Program-made: the position numbers and the translations under genes | Shown: in pieces, positions 12,043-22,265 of the stretch | How positions within the stretch are numbered: the stretch's first letter is position 1 | Layout of the letters: each line of letters starts with the position of its first letter | Assembly: GCA_011799875.1 (NCBI GenBank) | Contig: CM022303.1 | Coordinates: forward strand, 727,091,718 to 727,155,717 | DNA: 64,000 nt | Source: Thinopyrum elongatum | Taxonomy: Eukaryota; Streptophyta; Magnoliopsida; Poales; Poaceae | Direction: 5' to 3' | The notes under the pieces: model-generated | The model's database searches: none | Told to the model about the DNA's origin: nothing | The model's input: only the letters and a program-made list of their open reading frames with translations

Positions 12043-12420
12043 TCCCTCTCTGAAGAATGGTGTTCATCTCACGTAACTTGTTCCTATTGATCTCACCCTC
12101 CTTTCTGTAATGAACTTTCAGCGTCTTTAGTTGCACCCTCTCGTCCTTCAGGAGACATATGTCCTTCTTCAGCTCATCGATCTCAACGGCCAGTTTGTCC
12201 TTCTGGTCGTTGAGCTTCAGTTTCTAATCGTAGTAATCTGGGTTCTCGTCGATGATCTGATCCCTCTCATTCCGTAGGGAGTTATTCAAAATCCCCGAGG
12301 GCCTTCACTGTACTCTCCTGTGACGCGACAAGTTCACGGTTGAGCATGTCCACATCACATAGCTGCTGCTCGACGGGTGCTGGAGATTGATTTCATACAT
12401 ACTCCTGGCAAGTCAAATAT
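12043..12420 (-). pseudogene. Coiled-coil coding remnant
   Basis: The minus strand encodes a stretch rich in Lys, Glu and Leu (KLAVEIDELKKDICLLKDER, then KEGEINRNKLREMN and a stop near 12043), typical of a long coiled coil. Upstream, frame changes and stops (around 12225 and 12290) break it. It lies beside CACTA DNA and is probably transposon-borne, but I cannot name the family. Confidence 0.45.
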
Positions 12421-13224
12421 TTGAAATCATTAATAATGAATGGTTAGATATATGTATATATGCATGTGTTTGCAATGCTCATGGATGTTTTTGTAATCTT
12501 ACCTTGTTGGTGCTCGCTTCGCCTATGTCGACTTTGTCATACGCCGCGAAGTTGCACCAGGACTGATAGTGGCTGTTCCAGCTACTCATGGCCGCAACTA
12601 CAAAATAATGACAAGTCAGGATCAGATTATCTAACACATGCCAGTTTGTACACAAGCAATTTTTTTAAAAGATGATGACATAACCATTACTAGCTTTGGA
12701 CAACAACAATATAGCACTATCGATATCTTCACACAATCATATGGATGAAGTGTAGTATATATCTACACAACTCACATAGGGGTAATAAAGACTGACTATA
12801 GCGCAATAACAATAAAGACTGACTATATCTTCACACAATCATTGGTTGAAGACTAATTCTGCCAAGCCAAAATGTGGTCAGCCACAAAAGTATGGCAAGC
12901 CACAAATGTGTGGCAAAAACCAAACACATGCCAACTAAACTATGGCTGCCAAACTTTGGCTTGGCAATTAAGGGGTGTACCTTAATTATGAGTATACAAT
13001 TATTCAACTATGAAGGTACAACATTCTAGACTTCACATTGTAGTATCTACACAAGTCACATTTGCATAGCATAATTGTTTTGTCAACTACCTATATTGGC
13101 ATAGCATTATTTCTCCTATATAACAAATTTCTATATGAAATCATTGAACAACCTTTATTGGCATAGCATAATTGTTTTGTTAACTGTAATAAAATGTCAA
13201 GTACGCTCACTTGGCATAGCATAA
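12421..13224. other. AT-rich intergenic or transposon interior
   Basis: There is no gene. The stretch holds short repeated phrases around GGCATAGCATAA and GCCAAGCCA that introduce the tandem arrays to the right. Confidence 0.5.
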
Positions 13225-13500
13225 CTGTTTTGGCACTGATTTAGAAATGCACTAGAGCAAACAATGTGGCACTGATTTGGCAATGACTTGGGAATGCACT
13301 AGAGCAAACACTACACTAAAAATGTATCAACTAAAAATGCCAATAATGTGGCACTTATTTGCCACTGATTTGGGAATGCACTAGAGCAAACACTACACTC
13401 AAAATGTATCAACTAAAAATGCCAACAATGTGGCACTGATTTGGTAATAACTTGGGAATGCACTAGAGCAAACGCTACACTAAAAATGTATCAACTAAAA
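13225..13500. repeat. 82-bp tandem repeat, about three copies
   Basis: The phrase GGAATGCACTAGAGCAAAC recurs at 13291, 13373 and 13455, exactly 82 bp apart. Most of the unit between is conserved, including TGTGGCAC and AATGTATCAACTAAAA. Confidence 0.85.
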
Positions 13501-13534
13501 CAATCTTCCATTGCCAAACAAACACATTGTAGTT

Positions 13535-13648
13535 TCTAATTCAATTTGGCCTACTCATTCTAATTCAATTTGGCCTACTCATTCTAATTCAAATTGTCCA
13601 ACTCACTCTATTTCAATTTTGCCTACCATTCTAATTCAATTTGGCTTA
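13535..13648. repeat. 24-bp tandem repeat, about five copies
   Basis: Units contain TCTAATTCAATTTGGCC followed by TACTCAT. Later copies diverge. The array directly follows the 82-bp array. Confidence 0.8.
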
Positions 13649-14730
13649 ATCAAATCACTGAAACCCTAGCGATGCAAATGAAAACGAAATGAAATCCTAG
13701 CGAGAGAGGGGGATTAGCTGTTACCTCCGCCGTCGTCGGTCGTTTCCGCCGCCGCCGTTGAAACACTAGTGGAGGGGGATGAACCCTAGCCGTCAGTCAT
13801 TTTTGCCGCCGCCGTCGTTGAGACCCTAGTGGCAATGCAAATCAAAGTGAAATAGAATCAAATCAAATCGGACGGCAACGAGCGACGAGAGAGGGAGAGA
13901 GAGAGAGAGGCAGATTAGCTGTTACCTCACCACCTGAATCGGCCGGAATCGGAGCGGCGACGTCGACAGAAGAAAGGGGAACGAGAGAGGAAACATAGAG
14001 AGAAAACGGGCGCGGAGCAGAGAGAGGGGGAGTAGTGGGGCGAGGTGGCCGTTGCCCCCTTGATTTTTGGGCTTGGCCCAATATGCAAAAAAATAATTAA
14101 TTTAGCCCAAACATAAAAATTACATACTTCAATAAAAGCAATACCTCATTTTTACTTCACTAAAAACAAATAATGGAGTAATATTATTAAACACATAATA
14201 GAGTAATAATAATATAAATTCAGCACAATATTCTTAATCTAATAAAATAATTAAAATACTAAATATATTTTTAAAAATGTCAAAAATTCCAATTAAAATA
14301 ATATAAATTATAAAAACTACAATATAATATAAAAATGATCACCACGTACCAACAAATAAAAAGGAAAAAATGATGTCTCAAAATATAATATAATAATATT
14401 CGCATTGACAAAATTAAACACATTCTAATCAATTAAGAATAAATAGTTATAAATAAAAGTAATTCCAGAAAAAAATTAAACTACGATATAATATAAAAAT
14501 GGACCCCACGTCATATAATACTGGCGTGGCAACCCATGTTATGCCACAACTAAACATAATTGTTCTGGCATTCTTTGTTATGCCACGCTAGCACTATACT
14601 ACGCTTTCTACTATCTGTGGGACCCGTATACCTGTGACGTTCAACGATTATCCAGCGTCACCACTATGTCCCTAGTAATGTCGTACCAAATAAGCCAACA
14701 CCACCACTATTTAAAAAAACTAGTGCTGGC
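13649..14730. other. Degenerate duplicated 5'-leader-like DNA and CACTA-like end
   Basis: 13670-13940 holds imperfect repeats of a phrase around GATTAGCTGTTACCTC with CCGCCGCCG stretches, followed by a GA-rich run near 13885. 14080-14500 is AT-rich with nothing recognisable. 14520-14727 carries several GGCGTGGCA/TGCCACG inverted motifs and ends AAAAACTAGTG, which could be a CACTA terminus of another family. I see no gene. Confidence 0.4.
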
Positions 14731-14776
14731 GTTGGTTGAAAATGGCGCACCGTCAACGAAAGTTGTGGCTAGCACG

Positions 14777-15560
14777 TTATCCACTAGTGTCAACCAACCC
14801 ATTTTTGGTGTGGCTAATACTGTCAACACACATCGGGGTCGTCGTCATCATGTGCAATACACGGTGGATTGCTCGGACATCCTCAGCCGTGAGAGGGGTA
14901 TTGGCTGAAAACTGCTTCCTCACACGATCGAGGTCGCCACGTTTGAGCCGGATTGCCATGACCTGAGCCAAGATGTTGGGCGAAGGCTGCCCTGCTGATG
15001 TGGCCGCCCTCTTGAGGGCGGTATGCGTCCCATCAGATTCAGGGTCCAGTGCCTCCGCCCCCGCGTAGTAGATATCGTGCTGGACGAGCATGACGGCGAG
15101 GAGGAGATTGGCGTCGGCACTGTAGAGGTAACGGATGGCCTGTGCCTCGTTGAGGCATCCGAAGTATGTCACAAGGATAGCCATGAGACTGGCAGGACCT
15201 GGTTGCAACCTGGTGCCAGTGGTCGAAACCGGGTCTGTATCTCTTTCTATTGGACCCCCTCTTACTCTTAGCGGCCGGTGCGTCAACGAGGGTGTTGAGG
15301 TTTAGGAGGGTGAGGGCGTTGAGGATGATCTTGGAGACGGGGCCGAGGAGGCCGAGGCAGAAGCTGCCGGTGCTGAGGAGGCCGAAAAGGTTCGGCATTG
15401 TCTTGCAGGGCAGCCGGAGCCGGTCGAACACCTCGTCCTAGAAACCGACATTGAGCTTGTAGATGGCTTGCCGCAAATTCTGGTCGTGGAGAAGAGGAGG
15501 CACATCCTCATCCTCATCGCGGCAGTTGAGGATGAGGATGAGCCGGAGGAACTGTTAGAT
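14777..15560 (-). pseudogene. Unrecognised gene remnant (stop and frameshift)
   Basis: Two minus-strand frames look like real coding sequence. The upstream one contains PLLHDQNLRQAIYKLNVGF, an in-frame TAG near 15440, then DEVFDRLRLPCKTMPNLFGL and ILNALTLLNLNTLV. The downstream frame (from about 15240) contains GPASLMAILVTYFGCLNEAQ, AIRYLYSADANLLLAVMLVQ and AEDVRAIHRVLHM. A frameshift lies between about 15200 and 15255. The product would be a helical protein without obvious signal peptide or membrane segment. I do not recognise the family. The end near 14800 runs into CACTAGTG-containing DNA, so it may also be cut by a transposon. Confidence 0.5.
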
Positions 15561-16056
15561 CGCCCGCCGGATTTCTCTCTCACACACACAAACACACAGT
15601 GGGAGAGGAGGTTTTTGCGGCAAGCACGTAATTGATCCATACGCCATCTGCCTTTTTTTTTTCTGGCCGGCGGCGGCGACTTGCCTCTTGCCTCTTGCCG
15701 TCACGCCGTAACATGCGGTATAGGAGGTGCTCTCATCTACTCGTATATATGCATGTTTTTTGCAGCGTAAAAAAAAGTACGCGTGACAGTCGGTTTCATC
15801 ACGACACGAACTCGCGACCGCTGCAAGGGAAAAATATGTTTTCAAGGGAAACGTAACGAAACTAAATAGCTCAGAATATTAAGTGGCCTAAACTAAATCG
15901 CTGTCAATCAGACCAATTGGCGAAGCGTACATTATGGCGTCCAAATCGCAGAACAGCCTCTCCTTCCGCCCTAGCCCTAGCCCTAGCCCTAGCTAGGATC
16001 TACATCGTCGGGAAACGGCGCAGCCCACGAGAAATCCAATCAGATCCCGGCGGGAG
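15561..16056 (+). other. Upstream region of the F-box gene
   Basis: No gene is visible. A CCCTAG hexamer is repeated four times at 15968-15996, about 60 bp before the first ATG, probably in the promoter or 5' leader. A (CA)n-like run is near 15580-15600. Confidence 0.4.
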
Positions 16057-17947
16057 ATGGATCGATCCATGGAGCCCTACATCAAGAGGATTGATGCCGC
16101 CATAGAGCCTCGCGAAAATCAATCAATGGAGCCACCCAGCAAGCGGATCTGCGCCGCCCAAGATGACCGGCTAAGCGACCTGCCCGACTGCCTCATCAAG
16201 AGCATCCTCTCCTTCCTCGAGTCCCGGCAGGTCGTCCGATCTAGCGTGCTCTCGCGGAGGTGGAGCCATCTCTGAAGCTCCGTGCCCTGCCTCGACATCG
16301 ACTTCACCGTGTTCCGCCGTCAAGCCCGCTGTCGAAGCCGAAAGTGCTGCGTAACAGATTACGGACGAATGAAGGTATGCGCCAAGGAGTGGCGGCCGTT
16401 CGAGGAGTTCAGCGACAAGCTCTTGCTGCTTCACAGCGCCTCGTCCTTGGATAGGCTCCGGATACATGTCCCGTCTGTAAACTATGATGATAGGCAGGCG
16501 TGCTCGAGATGGATCAGCAGGGGCGTCCAGCGCAGCCCCACGGTGATTGACATTCACATGGACTCAAGTTGGGGTTGGGGGAAATGGTTCCTCCCCGATC
16601 TGGGATCCAATTCATATCGCCTCACAACGCTGCTCCTTCATGGTGTACAATTGGACGATAGCTTTGCAGAGCAGCTCCGTTGCGGGTACCCTGTGCTTGA
16701 GCATCTGAGTCTCGTTAAGTGCTTCTATCGCTTTGCCGACATTGTGTCCGGAAGCCTAACACACCTCACAATTGATGACTGTGTAGGCCATCACGGGTTT
16801 TCCGATGGAATTGTGGTCGCTGCTCCAAGGCTAACGTCTTTGCGTACTTCTTTGTCAACTATCGGCTGGCCTGATGGTATATATGTAACAGACACACCTT
16901 CCTTCGTCAAGGCATCACTATGTGTGACATCATGGTACCAGACAAAGGCTGGCTTTTTGGACAACTTATACAGGATGTTTAACATACCGCATCTAGAATT
17001 GTTTGGTTTCAACATGATGGCAAGTCTCTCATTCTATTTATGTTTTACGGCCGACCATGCAATTACAGTAGTTGATTTGTGTTCACGTGGTTGCTCAACT
17101 AGATCTATATATGTTGCTTCATTTCATAACAGATTGCCTCGATTTATCTCACACCTAGGTTAATTCCCGGTTAATGTTGGGTTCTAACAAGGTACTGCTG
17201 CATAAGAAAAAATATATACATATACTTATTTAATCAGAAAAAAATCTTATCATGTTAAGGGTAGTAATTTGCTCGATCAATTATTGTCCTTTATTGAATG
17301 ATGTTACACAACCATAAACATCCGTAAAAATTTAAAGTATGTTTATTTCTTAATATTAATCTTTTTGTTTCCATCGTTCAATAAAAATGAGACAAATATT
17401 GTGAAATTTGATATATCAAATTACACCATTTCGAAGTTCTGTTTCTGAGTTTTAATAGTAGTATATTATTTTTGTGTTTTAGGTAAACCTACAAAAGATT
17501 TCAGATAAACTCCCACAGTTCTATAATGTGAGATCTTTATTAATCAACCGATGCGATCTCAAAATGATCGCAACTATTCAAACACTGGATCGCTTTCTGC
17601 AAAGCGTGCCGAGCTTAGAAAAGCTTACTTTGCAGAACTGCGAGGTACTTCGACCATGTTTGCATTTAATACAATGTTTCATCACTTAATTGCCCTTCTA
17701 TCTGGCATCCTCTTATATGGTTTTCTACTACCTAAAGTTCACAGATCGCTCGAAGAGGAGGACATCAAGGGCCAAGTGGCGAACTGTTGCTCTCGAAAGC
17801 CAGAATCTTATGTCTTTCAAGTGTGATAATTTGGAGGTGATTGAAATCAAGCATAGCAAAGATGACAATATCGATGAGTTGTTTGAGCTCCTTATGGGCC
17901 TTTGGCGGAACCTAGGCAAGACAAACATCAAACTCACCAAAGTTTAA
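16057..17947 (+). pseudogene. F-box / LRR / FBD protein gene with one premature stop
   Basis: F-box proteins of this class are substrate receptors of SCF ubiquitin ligases. The F-box is DDRLSDLPDCLIKSILSFL followed by SSVLSRRWSHL, about residues 36-72. Codon 73 is TGA (16273-16275) where family members have the Trp of the W-S motif. The frame then continues unbroken through an LRR-like region (LTTLLLHGVQLDD, LEHLSLVKC, LTHLTIDDC). I place exon 1 at 16057-17158, exon 2 at 17505-17644 (KLPQFYNVRSLLINRCDL ... SLEKLTLQNCE) and exon 3 at 17738-17947. Exon 3 gives the FBD-type end (FKCDNLEVIEIKH, ELLMGLWRNLG). With GT/AG junctions and matching phases the joined frame is 484 codons including the final stop. 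The only lesion I see is the single TGA, so this is a young pseudogene, a null allele or a sequencing error. Confidence 0.8.
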
Positions 17948-18297
17948 AGAACTTGCCACGTTCATATTAGCTACAAGATGTGAACTTAAGGTTTCTATTA
18001 CAATTTCCCGTCATGTGTACTATTAAATTTTAATTAGTAGGTTGAAGAAGCATCAACATTCTTCTTAGTACATGTTACCTAAGATTAAAATATTGTCGTA
18101 ATAGATCGTAGAAGAAAAAATCTACTCTAGTCAAGATATCTTCTGATGTTGCGCTGCCACTTATTGTGAGAAGGATTTTCTTGCGCTTATCTTTGCTACC
18201 TAGCCATAGAACTGTTTGATTTTGGCTTTCTGCTCTTCTGTGACATATATGGTTCCTTGATCAGATTAAAAATATTTTGGTCCTTAGATATAATAGC
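17948..18297. other. Intergenic, AT-rich
   Basis: This is the 3' flank of the F-box gene and of the convergent NLR remnant. I see no gene or repeat in it. Confidence 0.5.
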
Positions 18298-19503
18298 TTA
18301 GCCAATCTGAACCTGAACCCTAGCATTACGAGTTGCTCTCGAGTGACTTCGGAGGCGCCGCCACTGCAAGGTGACGCTATCCAAGCAATTTGGACTGTTC
18401 GTGTCAAGTTGTACTGACAAGGATTCCAGATGGCGATGACCACTGATTGCAGAGAAGAAATCCGTGACGTTATCTGTGTTGATCTTGGCCGCCCCAAGCT
18501 TGCGCAACTGAGTGAGCTTCTTCAGCTCTTCTACCTCCCATCTTGAACCAGCGACATTGACGACACCAAGTGTGTGCAACCCCGTCATTCTTCCAGAATC
18601 TCTGGGCACCTTAACACCGACATGGGACTGAGATTTGGATGTAGTGCCTGCATGAATGTACTGCAGCTTCTCTAACTCTGTCGTGCTTGCGGGCAAGGTG
18701 ACTATGGATGTGCCCCTGACATCCAGAGTCTCGAGCTGCCTTAGATCACCTAATGAACTTGGCAGACGGGTGATCATGATTAGTGTTCGAAGAGAGAGGA
18801 ATTTGAGGCGAAATAGCAGCTTCACTATCTTCTCAAGGCCTTCATCCTTCAATTCATATGAATTTTCCAGATCAAGCACCTGAAGCACCCTCATATGCTC
18901 AGAGATGAAGAATGACTCCCACTGCCCAAACACTGTCAGTGATCGGCCTCTTTCTCTTCTCCATGTAGTCAGCCGCTTCAATGGCATTCTCGGCCTCATA
19001 TGCCGCATCGCTGATCTGGATAACCCAGGTAGCCACAAGCTCACACTAGTAGAAAACGGGACATTAGTCCCGGTTCGTGAGGGCCTTTAGTCCCGGTTGT
19101 GCAACCGGGACTAAGCAATCGGGACTAAATGCCCCTTTAGTCCCGGTTCGTAACACCAACCGGGACTAAAAGGCCTCCATGCGTCAGCCCCTGCCAAGCG
19201 TTGCGGTTTAGGTTTTTTTAGGGGTTTTGGAGGGTATAGGGGTTTCATCCATTCAACTCGACGCTAGCTACTAAGCAATGAAGAAACCGTTACACCACAT
19301 CGTCATGAATATGGAGGACTCCTCCGGCGATCGTCGGGGACTACTCCGGTTATCGTCGGGGCCTCCTCCGGCGATCGTAGAGAAGTGACCTCTTTCTCCG
19401 TGTTTGGTCGAACAACAAGTTTTCGTATATATTTTCAACGCTACTATATATAGTGCACGTTGATGCATATATACAATATAACATCTCTTACGATCCCTAA
19501 TAT

Positions 19504-19640
19504 CTAATTACCAAAATCTAATTCCAATCCTTGATGGTATTCTTCGGTTTTAGCTATGACCTCTTCAAGGAAGAATCCCGCCAATTCCTCTTGAAATGCT
19601 CGTATGCGATCCTTTGGTAGGAGGTCGGCCCGCTTCCGTT
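19504..19640 (-). pseudogene. CACTA accessory ORF tail (Ulp1-like position)
   Basis: The minus strand encodes LPKDRIRAFQEELAGFFLEE then EYHQGLELDFGN and a TAG at 19504-19506. It is homologous to 11318-11455. Upstream the frame runs into the TA/GA microsatellite, so only about 45 codons survive. Confidence 0.55.
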
Positions 19641-19661
19641 CGATCTAATTCAAAGAAGGGG

Positions 19662-19724
<63 letters not shown>
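19662..19724. repeat. (TA)n-(GA)n microsatellite
   Basis: About 20 TA units are followed by about 10 GA units. The array separates the CACTA end from foreign DNA that begins with a GATCAGAAT-type inverted motif (19725-19762). Confidence 0.9.
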
Positions 19725-20421
19725 CTATTCTGATCACGGGATCAGAATAACAATTCTGATCACACGCGCGTCTATATAGGGCTCGATGGGCATGTTCCCG
19801 AACTCCCGAACCAGGCAACGACCAAAGAAAAAGAAAAAAGCGCACCCCACCTCCCCCGATCCCCCCATCCCAGATCCCGATGCCCCACCTCCCGCACCTC
19901 CCGCCCGCAACCGGCGGCGCCGCCGCCACCATGCCCCCTAACCGGAGATGCGGCCACCGCCCCGCCCCAACTGGAGCCCGGCCACCAACCGCACGGCCCC
20001 CATGCCCTGACCTTCAACCGTGCCGCACGCGTCCTCCCTCCCGGGTCACCCGCCACCGTCGCCTCCCTCACCACTCACCACTAACGCGCGTGGCCGCCCC
20101 GCCCTCGCCCCAAACGACGCGCCCCTCCCCAACCACCGGTGCCTCCCCGTTTTTTGCCGCCACCACAAGCTGGCCGGCTCCTTCCAGATCGCCCCGCGCA
20201 ACCTCCGCCCCAACCACCTCCGTCGCCACCCCTTCGTCCCGACCACCTCCTCCGCGGCGGCTGGTGCTGAACGTATTGAAATGACCAGAACACCCTCTGT
20301 TGTACTGTTTTAAGTGTTAACAGGAAATGACACGATTAAGAGATGTTTTTGCTGCAGATGGTACATTTTTATGTGAGCATATTAGATGTAATAATGTCTT
20401 ATATTACGGGACGAAGGGAGT
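19725..20421. other. GC-rich insert and partial Stowaway end
   Basis: 19860-20275 is very C-rich on the plus strand. It gives long overlapping Pro/Arg/Ala frames with no domain, which I do not call genes. 20396-20421 reads CTTATATTACGGGACGAAGG then GAGTA, one terminus of a Stowaway-type MITE whose other end I do not find. Confidence 0.4.
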
Positions 20422-20539
20422 AGTGCAAGTTACGACCATACAATCCTTTAAGAAATCTTTATTTCAATTTACAGTAATTTATAGACAACATCATAAATAA
20501 TTTGCAGTATTAACTCTGATAAACTATGCATTAGAGGTT

Positions 20540-20780
20540 CCATGCATTCAGCACACGCTTCCATTCCAAAACAAATGTGCATCATCCATCCAGCACACAT
20601 GCATCTCACACAGACACGTACGCACCATCCATCCCACGCCCGCACACACATGCATCATCCATCCAGCACACATGCATCACACACACATACGCATCTTCCA
20701 TCCACGTACGTACAACGCGCAGACACACCTGCGCAGCCACGCTCGCACACGGCACGGCCACGCACGTACCACACAGGAAA
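20540..20780. repeat. Imperfect CA-rich minisatellite
   Basis: Repeated phrases around CATCCATCCAGCACACATGC and CGCACACACATGCATC give Thr/His-rich frames. It is low complexity and not coding. Confidence 0.7.
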
Positions 20781-21890
20781 AAAAACAGTTGTTTGGGGCT
20801 CCAGCTTTTTCGGCCAGAAGCCATAGAAGCTGCTCCTAGGAGCCCAAACAAACACACCCTTTCTTCTCTGTTTAGAAGTTAGCTGTATGAAGTGCTATAT
20901 ATGTTGTGTAACTGCTCACAATGCACTCCAGCCTTCGTTACAACAGAATTTGCATAGGTTTGTGGTGTATGATTTCAGTTACGAGGTCATGCGATTTTAA
21001 TAGAGGATTAGCTCAATTAGTCGGGGTGTTTTCCACGGATGCTACCAATGGCTCTATCATGTGAATCTGAGAAAAAACTAGGCGGTTATGCTTATGATAA
21101 TGATTGTATGCATTGGCATTTATGAGGTCGATGGTGTCTTCTGTATTTCTTCCATTGGTGCCTTTAGCACAGAATTCTGTATTGACTTAGTTTATCATTC
21201 ATATCCCTTGGGTCTTATTATGTTGTTCCTCCGGCTACTGCCTAAGTGTTGTTTTGGTTCTTCCGTTTTCTATATGTTCTTGCAGTGCTTTTGTGTCTGA
21301 TTTGATTACTATTGCATCTACTTCGATTTATCTCCCATGAACACGTGCTTGGTGTACTGCTGGGTGTCGTCAAGTCCGTTTGCATGATACATCTCTGAGT
21401 TATGGGTGTGTTGATCCATAAGCTTTGCGTTTAAATTCCCCCCTTCAAAAGTAAAGCTCTCTTTTTAGTGACATTATATCCTTGGTTGTTTGTGAAACAG
21501 AGAGCATTGGCTAGACCAGAGATACACATGTTTTGTGTTTTTTTTTATAATTAACATGGAAAATATTTGTATTCTTTAACCAGTTGTGGTGTTTTTCAAT
21601 CTCATGAAATGGTTTCTACTTTAGCTAAGACAACATGGTCACAAGTACATTCAAATAATTTATATTGCATCTTTCTATTAAATCCACCTTCTTTTGCTAC
21701 AATTCCACCGCAGCAACGCGAGGGGTATCATCTAGTTATGATAACGATGATGGATTTATTAGATGACTATGATGATGATGAGTATGACTTTTTATTATGT
21801 TAATGATGATGAGTTTATTATTAATGATGATGATGCTTAGTTTGTATATAGCATGATGAGTTATTATATATATATATCAGTAGGTGAAAG
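20781..21890. other. AT-rich filler inside the CACTA
   Basis: I see no gene. There is a GAT-rich stretch at 21740-21835. Confidence 0.4.
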
Positions 21891-22003
21891 AGACTACTGT
21901 ATATATATAATAACTCATCATGATCATAATCATATGATGAGAACTACTGTATATATATAATAACTCATCATGATTATAAAATCATATGATAAGACTACTG
22001 TAT
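21891..22003. repeat. About 50-bp tandem repeat with hairpin potential
   Basis: GACTACTGTATA-type starts recur at 21892, 21942 and 21993. Each unit contains TATATAATAACTCATCATGA, whose complement also occurs just upstream (21853-21872), so the region can fold back on itself. Confidence 0.75.
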
Positions 22004-22009
22004 AAAAGC

Positions 22010-22265
22010 AGTACAAATACAGCGTCAATATGCTGCATAAAAAATACAGGAAAAGTTAGCAGTAGCACGGTTATAGAGGCGTTGCTGCTATTAGCAGTAG
22101 CGCGTTTCGTGAGGAACACTACTCTACTAAGTAAACTTAGCAGTAGCGCGTGTCAAAACGCGCTACTGCTAAAAGTTAGTTGTGAGCGCCTTATCAGTAG
22201 CGCGCCCACCGGCCTCACGGATAGACATCTGACCTGCGCTACTGCTAGGCTTTTCCCTAGTAGTG
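22010..22265 (+). mobile_element. Nested CACTA terminus of a different family
   Basis: The end is TTTTCCCTAGTAGTG (22265), preceded by five or more direct and inverted copies of GCAGTAGCGCG, the subterminal repeat style of another CACTA family. No matching left terminus is visible, so only one end is present. Confidence 0.7.

Noticed and set aside
13225..13648. Possible CRISPR-like array
   Set aside because: The repeats are directly adjacent without unique spacers. These are ordinary tandem repeats in a plant genome.
14720..14808. CACTAGTG motifs near 14727 and 14808 as a confirmed CACTA end
   Set aside because: Subterminal repeats are weak and no partner terminus or target duplication could be shown.
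15302..15845. Ser-rich minus-strand frames upstream of the unknown remnant
   Set aside because: A different frame from the protein-like one, driven by GAGGAT and CACACA simple repeats.
12022..19044. The CACTA ends at 12022 and 19044 as one element
   Set aside because: The termini face away from each other. The 19044 end pairs with 24836, with matching TCA duplication.
19772..20313. Several 100-134-residue frames on both strands
   Set aside because: A C-rich block with open frames in all directions and no domain.
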